Below, piece by piece: positions 17,524-26,767 of a stretch of 64,000 nt of DNA. The DNA lies in contig JAQXDZ010000014.1 in NCBI GenBank assembly GCA_029251085.1, positions 26,353 through 90,352 of the forward strand, read 5' to 3'. Each line of letters begins with the position of its first letter. Positions within the stretch are counted from its first letter, which is position 1. The notes under the pieces are model-generated. The model saw only the letters and a program-made list of their open reading frames with translations, searched no databases and was not told where the DNA came from. The stretch comes from Mariniblastus sp. (lineage in GTDB: Bacteria > Planctomycetota > Planctomycetia > Pirellulales > Pirellulaceae). The position numbers and the translations under genes are program-made.

Positions 17524-18195
17524 ATGCGGTTTCAATCATTGATATCTCCCATCGCTTTCGCGTTAACCGCGATGGTTTTGTTCTACTGCCAGACTCCTAA
17601 AAATGGGACCAGTTCGGCCCAAGCAATTCCTTTAAAAACAGTCGATTCCTCATATACGACAGTAGGACACACGCCTCAGGAACGCTCGACTCCCAAGATC
17701 AAAGGCGAGACAACTGACGACGCCAAAAAACCTTTTCGACTTTCATCTCGATTTCATCTAAAAAAAGGATCGGATGAAGGCTATTTGATTGTAAAGTTCG
17801 AACTGCCTAAGAAGAGCTACATTTACTCACTCACTCAACCTGAGGGATTCGTAAAAACGAAAATTACAGTTGCTGCTTCCCCACATTTCTCACTCATTGG
17901 CAAACAGACTTTTACGCCGGATCAAAAGCCAAAAATCATTGAGAGAGACCCCGATTTTGGCAAACGATTAGAGAAGCACTCCGGGGTGGTTCAGTTTTTT
18001 GTCCCCATCAAGTTAAAGAAAACAATCGCAGCCAACCAACTGCTGATCAAGTGTGAGGTCGACGGGCAAATATGTAACGAGACGACCTGCCTGCCAATTT
18101 CCAGCAAAAAAACAACAGCGAAATTCGCTGGCTTTTTTGACCCAAGTAATGAAAAAACGGGTGTACCCAAAAAGACGACGCCCCGAAAAAATTAA
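17524..18195 (+). CDS. Stand-alone DsbD N-terminal (alpha) domain-like protein
   Basis: Protein of 223 aa. It starts with a hydrophobic export segment (about residues 7-22, ending FYCQ, which is not a good lipobox). Residues about 75-205 match the immunoglobulin-like DsbD-alpha domain: YLIVKFELPKKSYIYS, then a cysteine cluster KCEVDGQICNETTCLP near residue 180. In DsbD this domain receives electrons from the membrane domain and passes them to periplasmic substrates. The full DsbD-type gene follows on the same strand 291 bp downstream, so this may be an extra periplasmic electron acceptor for it. The C-terminus is lysine-rich. Confidence 0.8.
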   Translation: MRFQSLISPIAFALTAMVLFYCQTPKNGTSSAQAIPLKTVDSSYTTVGHTPQERSTPKIKGETTDDAKKPFRLSSRFHLKKGSDEGYLIVKFELPKKSYIYSLTQPEGFVKTKITVAASPHFSLIGKQTFTPDQKPKIIERDPDFGKRLEKHSGVVQFFVPIKLKKTIAANQLLIKCEVDGQICNETTCLPISSKKTTAKFAGFFDPSNEKTGVPKKTTPRKN

Positions 18196-18486
18196 GGCAA
18201 GGGATTCTCCAGAAAAGATGTGTCCTTCGTCACACAAGTTCCCAACCGTGAGCTTGCGGAGCGATAAATCCGCCCCTCGCCGAACGGGATAGATGGAGCG
18301 ATCGAGCAATTTTTGGTACGATAAATCTCGATTCATCACGGCGACTCCGGCACTGAGTACGTCCCGATGGGTAAAACTACTTAATCGTGTGATTTGATTA
18401 AGAGACCTGCTGTAGACGATCAGACGTAAACGACTTAAGACTTGCAAATTTTGTTTTAAGCTTTGAACCCGGGAAGACATTTTTCA

Positions 18487-21075
18487 ATGCAGTCACTATT
18501 GAACCGTCACTACATTCTCTGTTTCGCATTCCTTGCGCTTGCTCTGGGCGACCTCGGAAAACCCCAACCTTGTCTGGGACAAGAACAAGGTCTTTTTCTG
18601 CAAGACCAACTCGATCAATTTGGCGACATCCAGTCGAGCGATCCAGTATCCACAACTTCCAGCTTTCAAATACTAACCGGGACACGCCAGGGGATTCTTA
18701 AAGTCACTGCCGATATCATTCCAAATTGGCATGTCTTTTCGATGAAAGATACTGACGGCCCCATCCCCACGAATATCAGCGTGGGTGAATCGGATGACTT
18801 CAAATTACTTGGAAAGTTTCGTCCGGATCGAAAACCGCACATCGTAACCGAAGAGGGGTTCGACAATCCCTGCGAGGAATTTGAGGGCAGTGTGTCGTGG
18901 TCCGCTCCGTTCGAAATCGCGACTGAAATCAACCCGGACACACTAGTAATTAATTTGGTGATCAACGGGCAAACCTGTCAAACGAATGGCAATTGCAAAC
19001 AATTCGAATACAACCTTACAAGTAAGTTCGACGGCGTTAGCGACGAACTCACCATTACACCCGATTTCATTCAGCCAAAATTGAAAATCGAAGACCAAAA
19101 AATCCGTGGAGCACACGCGGAAATCCGTGGACAAATCATTCGAAACTCCGGCACTGACAAACCGCTCCGGCCAGGCGACGTCGCCCGCTTAGAAATAACC
19201 ATCACACCTGACATTGACTGGCACGTTTATGCTTACTCGCTCGAAAAGACACGGATCAAGTCCACGATCCTTGGCCTGACTCAAACAAACAGCTGGAGCG
19301 TTGTGGGACCGAAACTCTCAGAAGAACCTGAGGCTGGCGAGGCGTTTGGGGATCCCATGTTCGCCTATTACGAACCAGTGACGCTTGATTTTTATATTAC
19401 CATTCCTCGCAACGCGAAGAAAAATCAACCTTTCCAATTTAGCGGAATCATTGGCCTCGAAACCTGTGATGAAACTCACTGCGATCCACCCACTGGTATC
19501 GCATTCTCCGCTTTGCTCAATCTTGGAAAAGTCGCCGCTGCTCCGCTTATTTGGAGTGACTCTACCTACGAAGCCGCCGAAAACGCGAACAAACCGCACG
19601 GAATTTCAGGGGGGGTACTTCCAGTTGGCGATGAAGTCGACGATGAAGATGAAGCGGAAGATGAGGCAGTCGCCTTGCTTGCTGATTCGCCCGAGCAAAT
19701 TGCAATCATGAACAGTCTTTATGACCCTAACGAAAAACAAAAGGTCATCCTGTTCGATGATCTCGATAAGTTTCCCGTCGGGACCGGTGGCAGTAGCACA
19801 CTCGGGAAAACAACCTTCATTACCGCACTCTTTGGAGCGTTTTTTGGGGGGATGCTGCTGAATCTAATGCCCTGCGTATTTCCTGTCCTTGGATTAAAAG
19901 TGATGGGGTTTGTGATGCAGGCCGGCAGCGAACCGGCAAAAATTCGCAAGCACGGAATTGCCTTCGCGTTTGGACTGGTCGTTTCGATGTGGATCCTTGG
20001 GGGAACCGTTCTCTTCATCAAGCTTTCCTTCGGCGAGGCAATTAACTGGGGAGCCCAAATGGGTAACCCATATTTCGTATGCGGCATTATCGTCCTGCTC
20101 TTCCTCTTGGGATTGAACATGGCAGGCGTTTTTGAGATCGGAACATCACTTTCTGGCGTCGATGGTGGTCAGAAAAAAGGCTACACCGGCTCCTTTCTTT
20201 CCGGCGTGCTTACCACGTTGATTGCCACGCCTTGCTCAGGTCCGTTTTTGGGTGCTGCCATGAGCTACACGCTGGCACAAGACCCTTTGCCCTCCATGTT
20301 TCTCTTTACCGTTTTCGCGTTGGGAATTTCTTCTCCCTACCTCGTGCTTTCATTTTTCCCGGCGCTCATTTACAAGCTTCCCAAACCCGGCCCTTGGATG
20401 GAGACTTTCAAGGCAATAATGGCGTTTACACTTTTTGCAACCGTTGCATTCTTCATGCAGGCCTTTGGTGGACAGACCGGAGTCAGCGGCCTCAGCTGGC
20501 TTGTGATGGCACTCGTAGTCATTGGACTTGCCGCTTACTGCTACGGTCAGTGGAGTGAATCAAGCGTCAAGTTTTCAAAACGATTGACCGTCGGCTATCT
20601 CTTACCTTTGGCGATCGCTTCGATCGGCATTTGGATGTGCTACGGAGCAGTCGAGGAATCTAAAAACCTAGTCTCCAATAGTGCTCACAACGCGGGTGGG
20701 CTCGCTTGGCAAGAATGGAACCCGGGGAAAGTCGAGTACACGTTGAAAAATAACGGCCGACCGATCTGGGTGGACTATACCGCCGATTGGTGACCGACTT
20801 GTAAAGTAAACGAAAAGCGTGTCTTTTCGAACAAAGATGTTCTCGCGAAATTAAAAGAACTTAACTTTGAATTCATTTCAGTTGACGATACCAAGCGACG
20901 ACCTGAAATAGCCTTGGACTTGTTACGGGTCAACCGATCTATCATTCCGGTCAACGTGATCTACCCACCGAACTATCCGGATGAGCCAGCGATTATGATC
21001 GATACGCTATTCGGGCCGACCGAAGCATTGAAAATCCTCGGTAGAATTCAAGAGGTCGTCGAAGCTTCTAAGTAA
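18487..21075 (+). CDS. dsbD: DsbD-type thiol:disulfide reductase, probable selenoprotein (Sec769)
   Basis: Read through an in-frame TGA (20791-20793) this gives 862 aa. Order: signal peptide (1 to about 30), two DsbD-alpha-like domains (about 50-185 and 215-350, each with its own Cys pair), an acidic linker, an eight-helix CcdA-like membrane domain (about 440-720) with redox Cys463 (LMPCVFPVLGLK) and Cys583 (TPCSGPFLG), and a thioredoxin domain. The TGA falls exactly at the first active-site Cys of that domain (ADW-U-PTCKVNEK; resolving Cys772), and a SECIS-like hairpin follows. Homologous sequence continues in frame to TAA at 21073. I start at ATG 18487, with GGGAAG 10 nt upstream, not at the upstream TTG 18463. 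It would move electrons from cytoplasmic thioredoxin to the periplasm. Confidence 0.88.
20794..20836 (+). promoter_or_regulatory. SECIS-like hairpin after the in-frame TGA
   Basis: CGAAAAG (20811-20817) pairs perfectly with CTTTTCG (20823-20829) around the 5-nt loop CGTGT. A lower helix is possible (TTGT with ACAA, about 20799-20802 and 20831-20834). The apical loop starts 24 nt after the TGA and has G at its second position. Both fit the general model of bacterial SECIS elements, in which SelB binds a hairpin directly downstream of UGA with a conserved loop G. The element lies inside the coding sequence. Confidence 0.72.
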
Positions 21076-21165
21076 TCAAGCTTGAGATAGCGAGCTAACC
21101 ATTGCGCCTGCTTAGGCACACGCCGACCCTTTCGGATGCTTGGAACGTGTCCAACCGCAATTTGA

Positions 21166-22263
21166 CTACAACGTTTTGTCGTGAACTGTGACTCGTTTTT
21201 CACCCGCTTTGACGGTGCCGATCACCCAATTTTCGTGTCCGTGCTTGCTCAATGATCGCTGAATCGATTCGGCATAATAGGGACTTACGATCATTGCCAA
21301 TCCAACCCCCATATTAAACACGCGGAACATCTCCTCGGTCTCTACTTCTCCAAGTTTTTGCAGCCAATCAAAAACCGGCGGACGTTCCCACGCTTGGCCA
21401 TCAATATCAATCGCCATGCCTTCAGGGGTGATTCGCTCGATATTCTCTTCGAGACCACCGCCGGTGATGTGCGCGATTCCATGAACAACGTTCTTGACCT
21501 TGTAATGACTAAGAACATCCCGAATTGCTTTGGTATAAATCAAGGTCGGCTCGATTAACACGTCACCAATGGACCGATCCGTACCTTCCATTAAGTCTTC
21601 TGGTTTTTTATTACCAACATCAAATGCAATTTTGCGAACGAGACTGAAACCATTGGAATGCACACCACTAGAAGCGACACCAATCACAACATCCCCGTCG
21701 GCAATGGAATGGCCGTCAATTACATGATTTCGTTCAACCACTCCCACGCAAAAACCAGCCAGATCATAATCTCCCGGTTGGTAGAGATCAGGCATGATCG
21801 CCGTCTCTCCGCCCAACAGTGCACAGTCGGCGGCCAGGCAACCGTCGCTGATACCGCTTACAATTTGCTCAAGTGCGACGGGGTCATCGTGGGACATCGC
21901 CACATAATCTAAGAAAAACAGCGGCTCCGCTCCGCAACAAATCGCGTCGTTCACGCACATCGCCACCAAATCAATACCCACCGTTCGGTGGCTGTTGAGC
22001 ATCTGCGCCAATTTCAGCTTGGTCCCAACACCGTCGGTGCAAGCCACCAGCATGGGGTCCTGATAATTTCTTCGGAAAAGCTTACTTTCAAAGTCCAGCT
22101 GGAACAGCCCGGCAAATCCGCCATCAAGCTGCCGGACACGAGGTGAAAAGGTCCGATGCATCAACTTTGGGAGTCGCTTCATCGCCTCGTTGTAAACTTC
22201 GAGATCAACGCCGGAATCTTTATAGGAAACGCCTGTCATTAGCTCGCGGATCGGTCTGGCCAA
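21166..22263 (-). CDS. purM: Phosphoribosylformylglycinamidine cyclo-ligase
   Basis: Protein of 365 aa, matching PurM (AIR synthetase), which closes FGAM to AIR with ATP in purine synthesis. Recognisable segments are [15 protein letters not shown] near the N-terminus, [14 protein letters not shown] (nucleotide/substrate loop), [50 protein letters not shown] and [14 protein letters not shown]. All family blocks are in order. It is convergent with the DsbD-type gene: the stops are 90 bp apart, and a palindrome (TCAAGCTTGA, 21078-21087) is the only notable feature between them. Confidence 0.97.
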   Translation of the reverse strand: MARPIRELMTGVSYKDSGVDLEVYNEAMKRLPKLMHRTFSPRVRQLDGGFAGLFQLDFESKLFRRNYQDPMLVACTDGVGTKLKLAQMLNSHRTVGIDLVAMCVNDAICCGAEPLFFLDYVAMSHDDPVALEQIVSGISDGCLAADCALLGGETAIMPDLYQPGDYDLAGFCVGVVERNHVIDGHSIADGDVVIGVASSGVHSNGFSLVRKIAFDVGNKKPEDLMEGTDRSIGDVLIEPTLIYTKAIRDVLSHYKVKNVVHGIAHITGGGLEENIERITPEGMAIDIDGQAWERPPVFDWLQKLGEVETEEMFRVFNMGVGLAMIVSPYYAESIQRSLSKHGHENWVIGTVKAGEKRVTVHDKTL

Positions 22264-22544
22264 CTCAGCGAGTTGGGTTGTTTTTCGGATGAATTAACTT
22301 GCCTATAGTTTCGTCGATTGGCTCGAATCCGGCAACCGTGCCGAATTGAACAACTAAAACCAATGGCAAAGTGAATCTGTGAGGCATTTTAAAAAAACCG
22401 ATGAAATATTTACATGAAATCGTGGAAAAATTTCTCCCCATGCATCCATCGACGGCGCGTTTAATCCGCCCTTAAGCTAACCCCGTCGCAAAGGAAACAA
22501 CTGAAAAAAAAGGGTGGGATTGCCACGAGAGTCAAAATCGACCT

Positions 22545-24635
22545 ATGTTTACACCTATGCGACAACCTCTACCAAAATTTCAATTCACGCACCAATTACC
22601 CTACGGTGCGGTCGTTCACGACGACGGGGTCCAGTTTGTAATCTTTAGTCGTCACGCAAGTGAAATGAGACTGCTGCTTTACCAGTCGGTCGAAGATACG
22701 GAACCGACAGAGATCATCACCTTTGACCCCGCCAGTGATCGGTGGGGGGACATTTGGAGCATTTTTGTTCCTCAGATCTCGTTCGGCCAACTCTATCATT
22801 TTCAAGCAAATGGCCCCAACGACCCAGACCGCGGTCTTCGGTTCCATCCCAATGCCCGATTAATTGACCCCTACGCTAAGGCTCTCGCCGGTACCTTTCA
22901 GCAGAGCCGTGATGGAATTATCCGCCCGCCCAAATGTGTCGTTGTTGACGACCATTTCGACTGGGGCGGAGATCGCCATCTCCGCCGGGACATGTCCGAA
23001 TCCGTTATTTATGAGATGCACGTAAAAGGCTTTACGCAACACCCATCCAGCGGCGTTGCGCACCCCGGCACCTATTTGGGAGTCATCGAAAAAATTCCCT
23101 ACCTGCAATCGTTAGGGGTCACTGCCGTCGAACTCATGCCAGTCCACGAGTTCCCAATCCTCGCGATGGACGGCGCTGCTTCAGACAAACCAAATTACTG
23201 GGGTTATGACCCGCTCGCGTTTTTCGCCCCCCATCGAGGTTATGCTGCCGGATCAGAACCGGGCTCCCAGGTTGTTGAATTCAAGCAAATGGTTAAGTCC
23301 CTGCATGAAGCAGGAATTGAAGTCATCCTGGATGTCGTCTTCAACCATACCTGCGAAGGAAACAACCGTGGACCAGTCCTGAGCTTTAAAGGGCTTGAGA
23401 ATCCGGTTTACTACATGCTGGAAAACGACAAACGGAACTATAAAAATTATTCCGGGTGTGGAAATACGATCAACGGCAATCACCCCATCGTTCGGGAAAT
23501 GATTTTCCATTGCCTCCGCCACTGGGTGCATAACTATCACGTCGATGGATTTCGATTCGACCTGGCTTCTATCCTGAGTCGCGATCGTAATGGCGAGCTA
23601 GTCCCAAACCCGCCGCTTGTTGAGGCGATTGGTGAAGATCCCCTGTTGGCTGACACCAAGATCATTGCAGAAGCCTGGGATGCAGCCGGCGCCTATCAAG
23701 TTGGCTCTTTTGGTGACGATCGCTGGGCAGAGTGGAATGGTCGTTATCGAGATGACATTCGCGGATACTGGAGAGGCGACCACGGTACCCGTGGGCCTCT
23801 CGCTACTCGTCTAGCTGGATCAGCTGACCTTTACCAACCCGGGGGCCGACCTCCTTGTTGCAGCATCAACTTTGTGACATCGCACGATGGATTTACACTT
23901 AACGATCTTGTGAGTTACTGCGAAAAGCAAAATCTTGCCAACGGTGAAAATAATCGCGACGGCGACAACAACAACTTTAGTGAAAACTTTGGTATCGAAG
24001 GCCCCACCGATGAACCACAAGTCAATCAACTTCGACTTCGCCAAATCAAAAACATACTGACCACACTTATGCTTAGTCAGGGTGTACCAATGCTGGTCGC
24101 AGGCGACGAATTCCAAAGAACCCAACAGGGAAACAACAACGCCTACTGCCAAGATAATGAGATTTCCTGGTTGGACTGGGATTTAGTTAACGAAAATTCG
24201 GAGCTTGTTAGGTTCTGCCGATCGTTAATCGAATTTCGACGCCACCAACCAACGGTTCGACGCCACCATTTCCTCACCGGAGTTGCTGACAGTGAAGATT
24301 GTTGGCCCGATGTCAGTTGGTACAATCCACAAGGAACAAGCATCGATTGGCACACAGACGCTTTGCCGATCCTGTGCCTGCTCGCCGCTCCGGTGGAACA
24401 CCGGGACTCGGAAATATTGGGACGGGATGTCCTACTGATGTTTAATTCAAGCCACGAATCAGCGGAATTCGTCATTCCGAAAATTGCCAATCCTAGACGC
24501 TGGCACCTCTTTATTGACACCGCTGCCGAATCGCCTCAGGACATCTACCCCAATCTTGACGGACCCGTGCTCGATAGCGAGCGAGCCTGCCCTTTACCGC
24601 TGAAATCACTGAAGGTTTACGTCGCTGGTAACTAA
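22545..24635 (+). CDS. glgX: Glycogen debranching enzyme (isoamylase type)
   Basis: Protein of 696 aa. GlgX hydrolyses alpha-1,6 branches of glycogen. It has an N-terminal CBM48 domain (about 15-115), then a GH13 barrel. The catalytic set is present: DGFRFDLAS (nucleophile Asp, about residue 338), IIAEAWDA (acid/base Glu, about 375), and SHDGFTLNDLVSY (third Asp, about 446). The first conserved region is DVVFNHT. A C-terminal beta domain ends near 690. Cytoplasmic. No other glycogen gene lies in the window. The ATG at 22545 is used; another ATG lies 12 bp inside. Confidence 0.95.
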   Translation: MFTPMRQPLPKFQFTHQLPYGAVVHDDGVQFVIFSRHASEMRLLLYQSVEDTEPTEIITFDPASDRWGDIWSIFVPQISFGQLYHFQANGPNDPDRGLRFHPNARLIDPYAKALAGTFQQSRDGIIRPPKCVVVDDHFDWGGDRHLRRDMSESVIYEMHVKGFTQHPSSGVAHPGTYLGVIEKIPYLQSLGVTAVELMPVHEFPILAMDGAASDKPNYWGYDPLAFFAPHRGYAAGSEPGSQVVEFKQMVKSLHEAGIEVILDVVFNHTCEGNNRGPVLSFKGLENPVYYMLENDKRNYKNYSGCGNTINGNHPIVREMIFHCLRHWVHNYHVDGFRFDLASILSRDRNGELVPNPPLVEAIGEDPLLADTKIIAEAWDAAGAYQVGSFGDDRWAEWNGRYRDDIRGYWRGDHGTRGPLATRLAGSADLYQPGGRPPCCSINFVTSHDGFTLNDLVSYCEKQNLANGENNRDGDNNNFSENFGIEGPTDEPQVNQLRLRQIKNILTTLMLSQGVPMLVAGDEFQRTQQGNNNAYCQDNEISWLDWDLVNENSELVRFCRSLIEFRRHQPTVRRHHFLTGVADSEDCWPDVSWYNPQGTSIDWHTDALPILCLLAAPVEHRDSEILGRDVLLMFNSSHESAEFVIPKIANPRRWHLFIDTAAESPQDIYPNLDGPVLDSERACPLPLKSLKVYVAGN

Positions 24636-24677
24636 TTCTTTAGTCTCAGTTCGTGGAAATGCTACCACCTTCAAAGC

Positions 24678-24716
24678 ACCGAACACCGCGTAATTCGCAG
24701 ATGTTCGGTCGGATTT
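24678..24716 (+). terminator. Hairpin after glgX, probable terminator
   Basis: ACCGAACA (24678-24685) pairs with TGTTCGGT (24702-24709), and an inner GCG/CGC stem sits within the loop. It is followed by a moderately T-rich tract. It lies about 45 bp after the glgX stop and ends that gene's transcript. Confidence 0.6.
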
Positions 24717-24791
24717 CTCTCCGCGTCTTGTTTCTAAGCGGGCACGGGATAATACTAAATGAATCGCCGCGATCTGAAATGACTCAAACTT

Positions 24792-24797
24792 GAGGAG
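24792..24797 (+). promoter_or_regulatory. Ribosome binding site that sets the dprA start
   Basis: GAGGAG, complementary to the 16S rRNA 3' end, stands six bases upstream of ATC at 24804 in the dprA frame. Strong Shine-Dalgarno sequences are rare in this window, so this one argues that translation begins here, not at the internal ATG 25065. Confidence 0.6.
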
Positions 24798-24803
24798 ACT
24801 TCG

Positions 24804-25931
24804 ATCGATAACAACACCTGCTCATCACAGCAAGGAAGCGTCCAGGCGACGCTCCGGCTGACTCGCATTCCCGGCGTCGGGCCAATCGTCTACTCTGAGC
24901 TGGTCCAACATTTTGGCTCTGCTTCCAACGTATTCAAAGCCACCGCTGCTGAACTGGAACAACTTCAAGGAATCGGGCCAAAACTCGTTAACTCGATCCT
25001 GAGTGCAAGCGATTTAGCAACGGCCGATTCGATCATTGAGAGATGCCAGACTCACGGAATTGACATGATCGAAAGGTACGCGAATATTTATCCGGAACGT
25101 CTTTCGGAAATTTACGACCCGCCTTCAATCCTGTATTCTCGTGGCAAACTGCTTCCTACAGACAACCTAAGCATCGCCATTGTTGGCTCAAGACATGCGA
25201 CAAGATATGGAATCAAAATTGCATCTCAACTCGCCCGTGGCCTTTCAATGGCGGGGATCACGATTATTTCTGGATTAGCTCGAGGTATCGACGCCGCTGC
25301 CCACCAAGCGGCGCTGGAGGCTGGAGGCAGGACAATCGCCGTTCTTGGAGGCGGTCATTTGAAACTTTATCCTGCTGACCACGCTGCGCTTGCTAATGAA
25401 ATCACGCATCATGGCGCTGTCATTTCAGAATCACCGCCAGACACTCCGCCTCGCAGTGGATCTTTCCCAAGACGCAACCGCATCGTCTCCGGATTAAGTT
25501 TAGGAGTTGTCGTTGTGGAAGCTGCCCAAAGAAGTGGCGCTTTGATTTCTGCGAGGTTGGCGATGGAGCAGGGAAGGGAAGTGTTCGCTGTCCCTGGACC
25601 AATTAACAGTCGCATGTCCAAAGGCTGTCACAAATTGATTCAAGACGGAGCAAAACTGGTAAGCTCCGTAGACGACGTGCTGGATGAACTTGGTCCGCTT
25701 GCCACGCCCATTCAAACCAACGAAGCGGGAGAAATCCGCAATCCGGCCGAACTTAAGCTGACAGAGCAAGAGCGGAGCATCTTGAATACAATCGAAACAA
25801 CTCCGACGTTGATCGATTCAATCATTGAGCAAACCAACATCCCCGCAGCAAGAGTCATGTCAACGATAAGTATTCTTGAAATGCGGTCGTTAATTCATCG
25901 CGTGTCGGGTAACTCAGTTGCCCGTCGCTAA
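24804..25931 (+). CDS. dprA: DNA processing protein DprA, probable ATC start
   Basis: DprA loads RecA on single-stranded DNA entering during transformation. As read here it has 375 aa: an N-terminal helix-hairpin-helix/SAM-like domain (TRIPGVGPIVYSELVQHFGS, later LQGIGPKLVNSIL), the Rossmann-like core (GSRHATRYG, SGLARGIDAAAH, RSGALISARLAMEQGREVFA) and a C-terminal winged-helix domain. The first in-frame ATG (25065) would delete the whole N-terminal domain. Upstream, the frame is open back to a TGA at 24780 and has no ATG, GTG or TTG, but GAGGAG (24792-24797) lies six bases before ATC at 24804, which I take as the start. A sequencing error is the alternative. xthA follows. Confidence 0.85.
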   Translation: MDNNTCSSQQGSVQATLRLTRIPGVGPIVYSELVQHFGSASNVFKATAAELEQLQGIGPKLVNSILSASDLATADSIIERCQTHGIDMIERYANIYPERLSEIYDPPSILYSRGKLLPTDNLSIAIVGSRHATRYGIKIASQLARGLSMAGITIISGLARGIDAAAHQAALEAGGRTIAVLGGGHLKLYPADHAALANEITHHGAVISESPPDTPPRSGSFPRRNRIVSGLSLGVVVVEAAQRSGALISARLAMEQGREVFAVPGPINSRMSKGCHKLIQDGAKLVSSVDDVLDELGPLATPIQTNEAGEIRNPAELKLTEQERSILNTIETTPTLIDSIIEQTNIPAARVMSTISILEMRSLIHRVSGNSVARR

Positions 25932-25957
25932 ACACACCCCCTTCCCATGTTTTGACA

Positions 25958-26725
25958 ATGAAGATCATCACGTACAACATCAATGGCATTCGCTCGGCAA
26001 TCAAAAAAGGATTATTCGATTGGATCGAAGACCATGACTACGACGTAATTTGCTTGCAAGAAACCAAAGCCCACTCAGGTAGCGTCCCTGTCTTATTGCT
26101 CGACAGTATTGGTTACCACCACTGTTGGCATTCTGCCAAGCGAAAAGGCTACAGCGGCGTTGCCACGTTCTCTAAAATCAAACCTCACCACTTCGAGTGT
26201 GGCATGGGTCTCGAAAAATATGACGTCGAGGGCCGAATCCTGCGTACTGACTTTGGAAATTTCTCGATAATCAATTGTTACATTCCCAATGGATCAGCAA
26301 GCCAAATCCGTCACAACTTCAAACTGGAATTCCTCAAAGACTTCTCGCGATGGGTAAAAAAAATAAGAGAGGAGCAACCGCGGGTCATCGTGGTAGGAGA
26401 CTTCAACATCGCGCAAACACTTTTGGATGTCCCCCAAGCTATCGCGGACACGAATCCATCCGGCTTTCGCCCAGACGAACGTTTATGGCTCCAACAGTGG
26501 CTCGACGAAGGTCTTGTCGATTCATTCCGCAATCAGAATCCGAGTGAGCGAAGCTTTACCTGGTGGCCCCCAACCAACCCAACGAGAACCGATCGAGGCG
26601 CTTGGCGGATCGACTACCAATTCGTCAGTCCGCCTCTTCAATCGTCAATTCATAACGTATCGCACCTAAAAGACATTTTCTATTCTGACCATTGCCCCGT
26701 TTTGCTTGAATTCGATGAAAATTAA
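25958..26725 (+). CDS. xthA: Exodeoxyribonuclease III
   Basis: Protein of 255 aa of the ExoIII/AP endonuclease family, which repairs abasic sites. Family blocks are visible: MKIITYNINGIRSA (Asn), VICLQETKAHSG (metal Glu), INCYIPNGSAS (catalytic Tyr region), VVGDFNIA (Asp/Asn), RIDYQFVSP and SDHCPVLLEF (catalytic His pair with Asp). I use ATG at 25958, because MKIITYNING is the usual N-terminus, instead of TTG six bases upstream. It begins 26 bp after dprA, so the two are probably co-transcribed. Confidence 0.96.
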   Translation: MKIITYNINGIRSAIKKGLFDWIEDHDYDVICLQETKAHSGSVPVLLLDSIGYHHCWHSAKRKGYSGVATFSKIKPHHFECGMGLEKYDVEGRILRTDFGNFSIINCYIPNGSASQIRHNFKLEFLKDFSRWVKKIREEQPRVIVVGDFNIAQTLLDVPQAIADTNPSGFRPDERLWLQQWLDEGLVDSFRNQNPSERSFTWWPPTNPTRTDRGAWRIDYQFVSPPLQSSIHNVSHLKDIFYSDHCPVLLEFDEN

Positions 26726-26767
26726 CGTCAAAATGGCGGGCTCAACGATCTCCAACCGAGGGTACCC

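Noticed and set aside
18013..18480. Minus-strand 155-aa open frame between the two DsbD-like genes
   Set aside because: It overlaps the 3' end of the plus-strand DsbD-alpha gene, has no recognisable domain and an arginine/serine/leucine-rich shadow composition.
18487..20793. DsbD gene ending at TGA 20791 as a complete protein or a pseudogene
   Set aside because: The same frame continues with clear thioredoxin-domain sequence to a normal stop, and the TGA is exactly at the catalytic Cys codon with a hairpin after it. Random nonsense mutation would not favour this site.
24347..24365. TGGCAC followed by TTTGC inside glgX
   Set aside because: The spacing between the two elements is eight bases instead of five and it lies within coding sequence.
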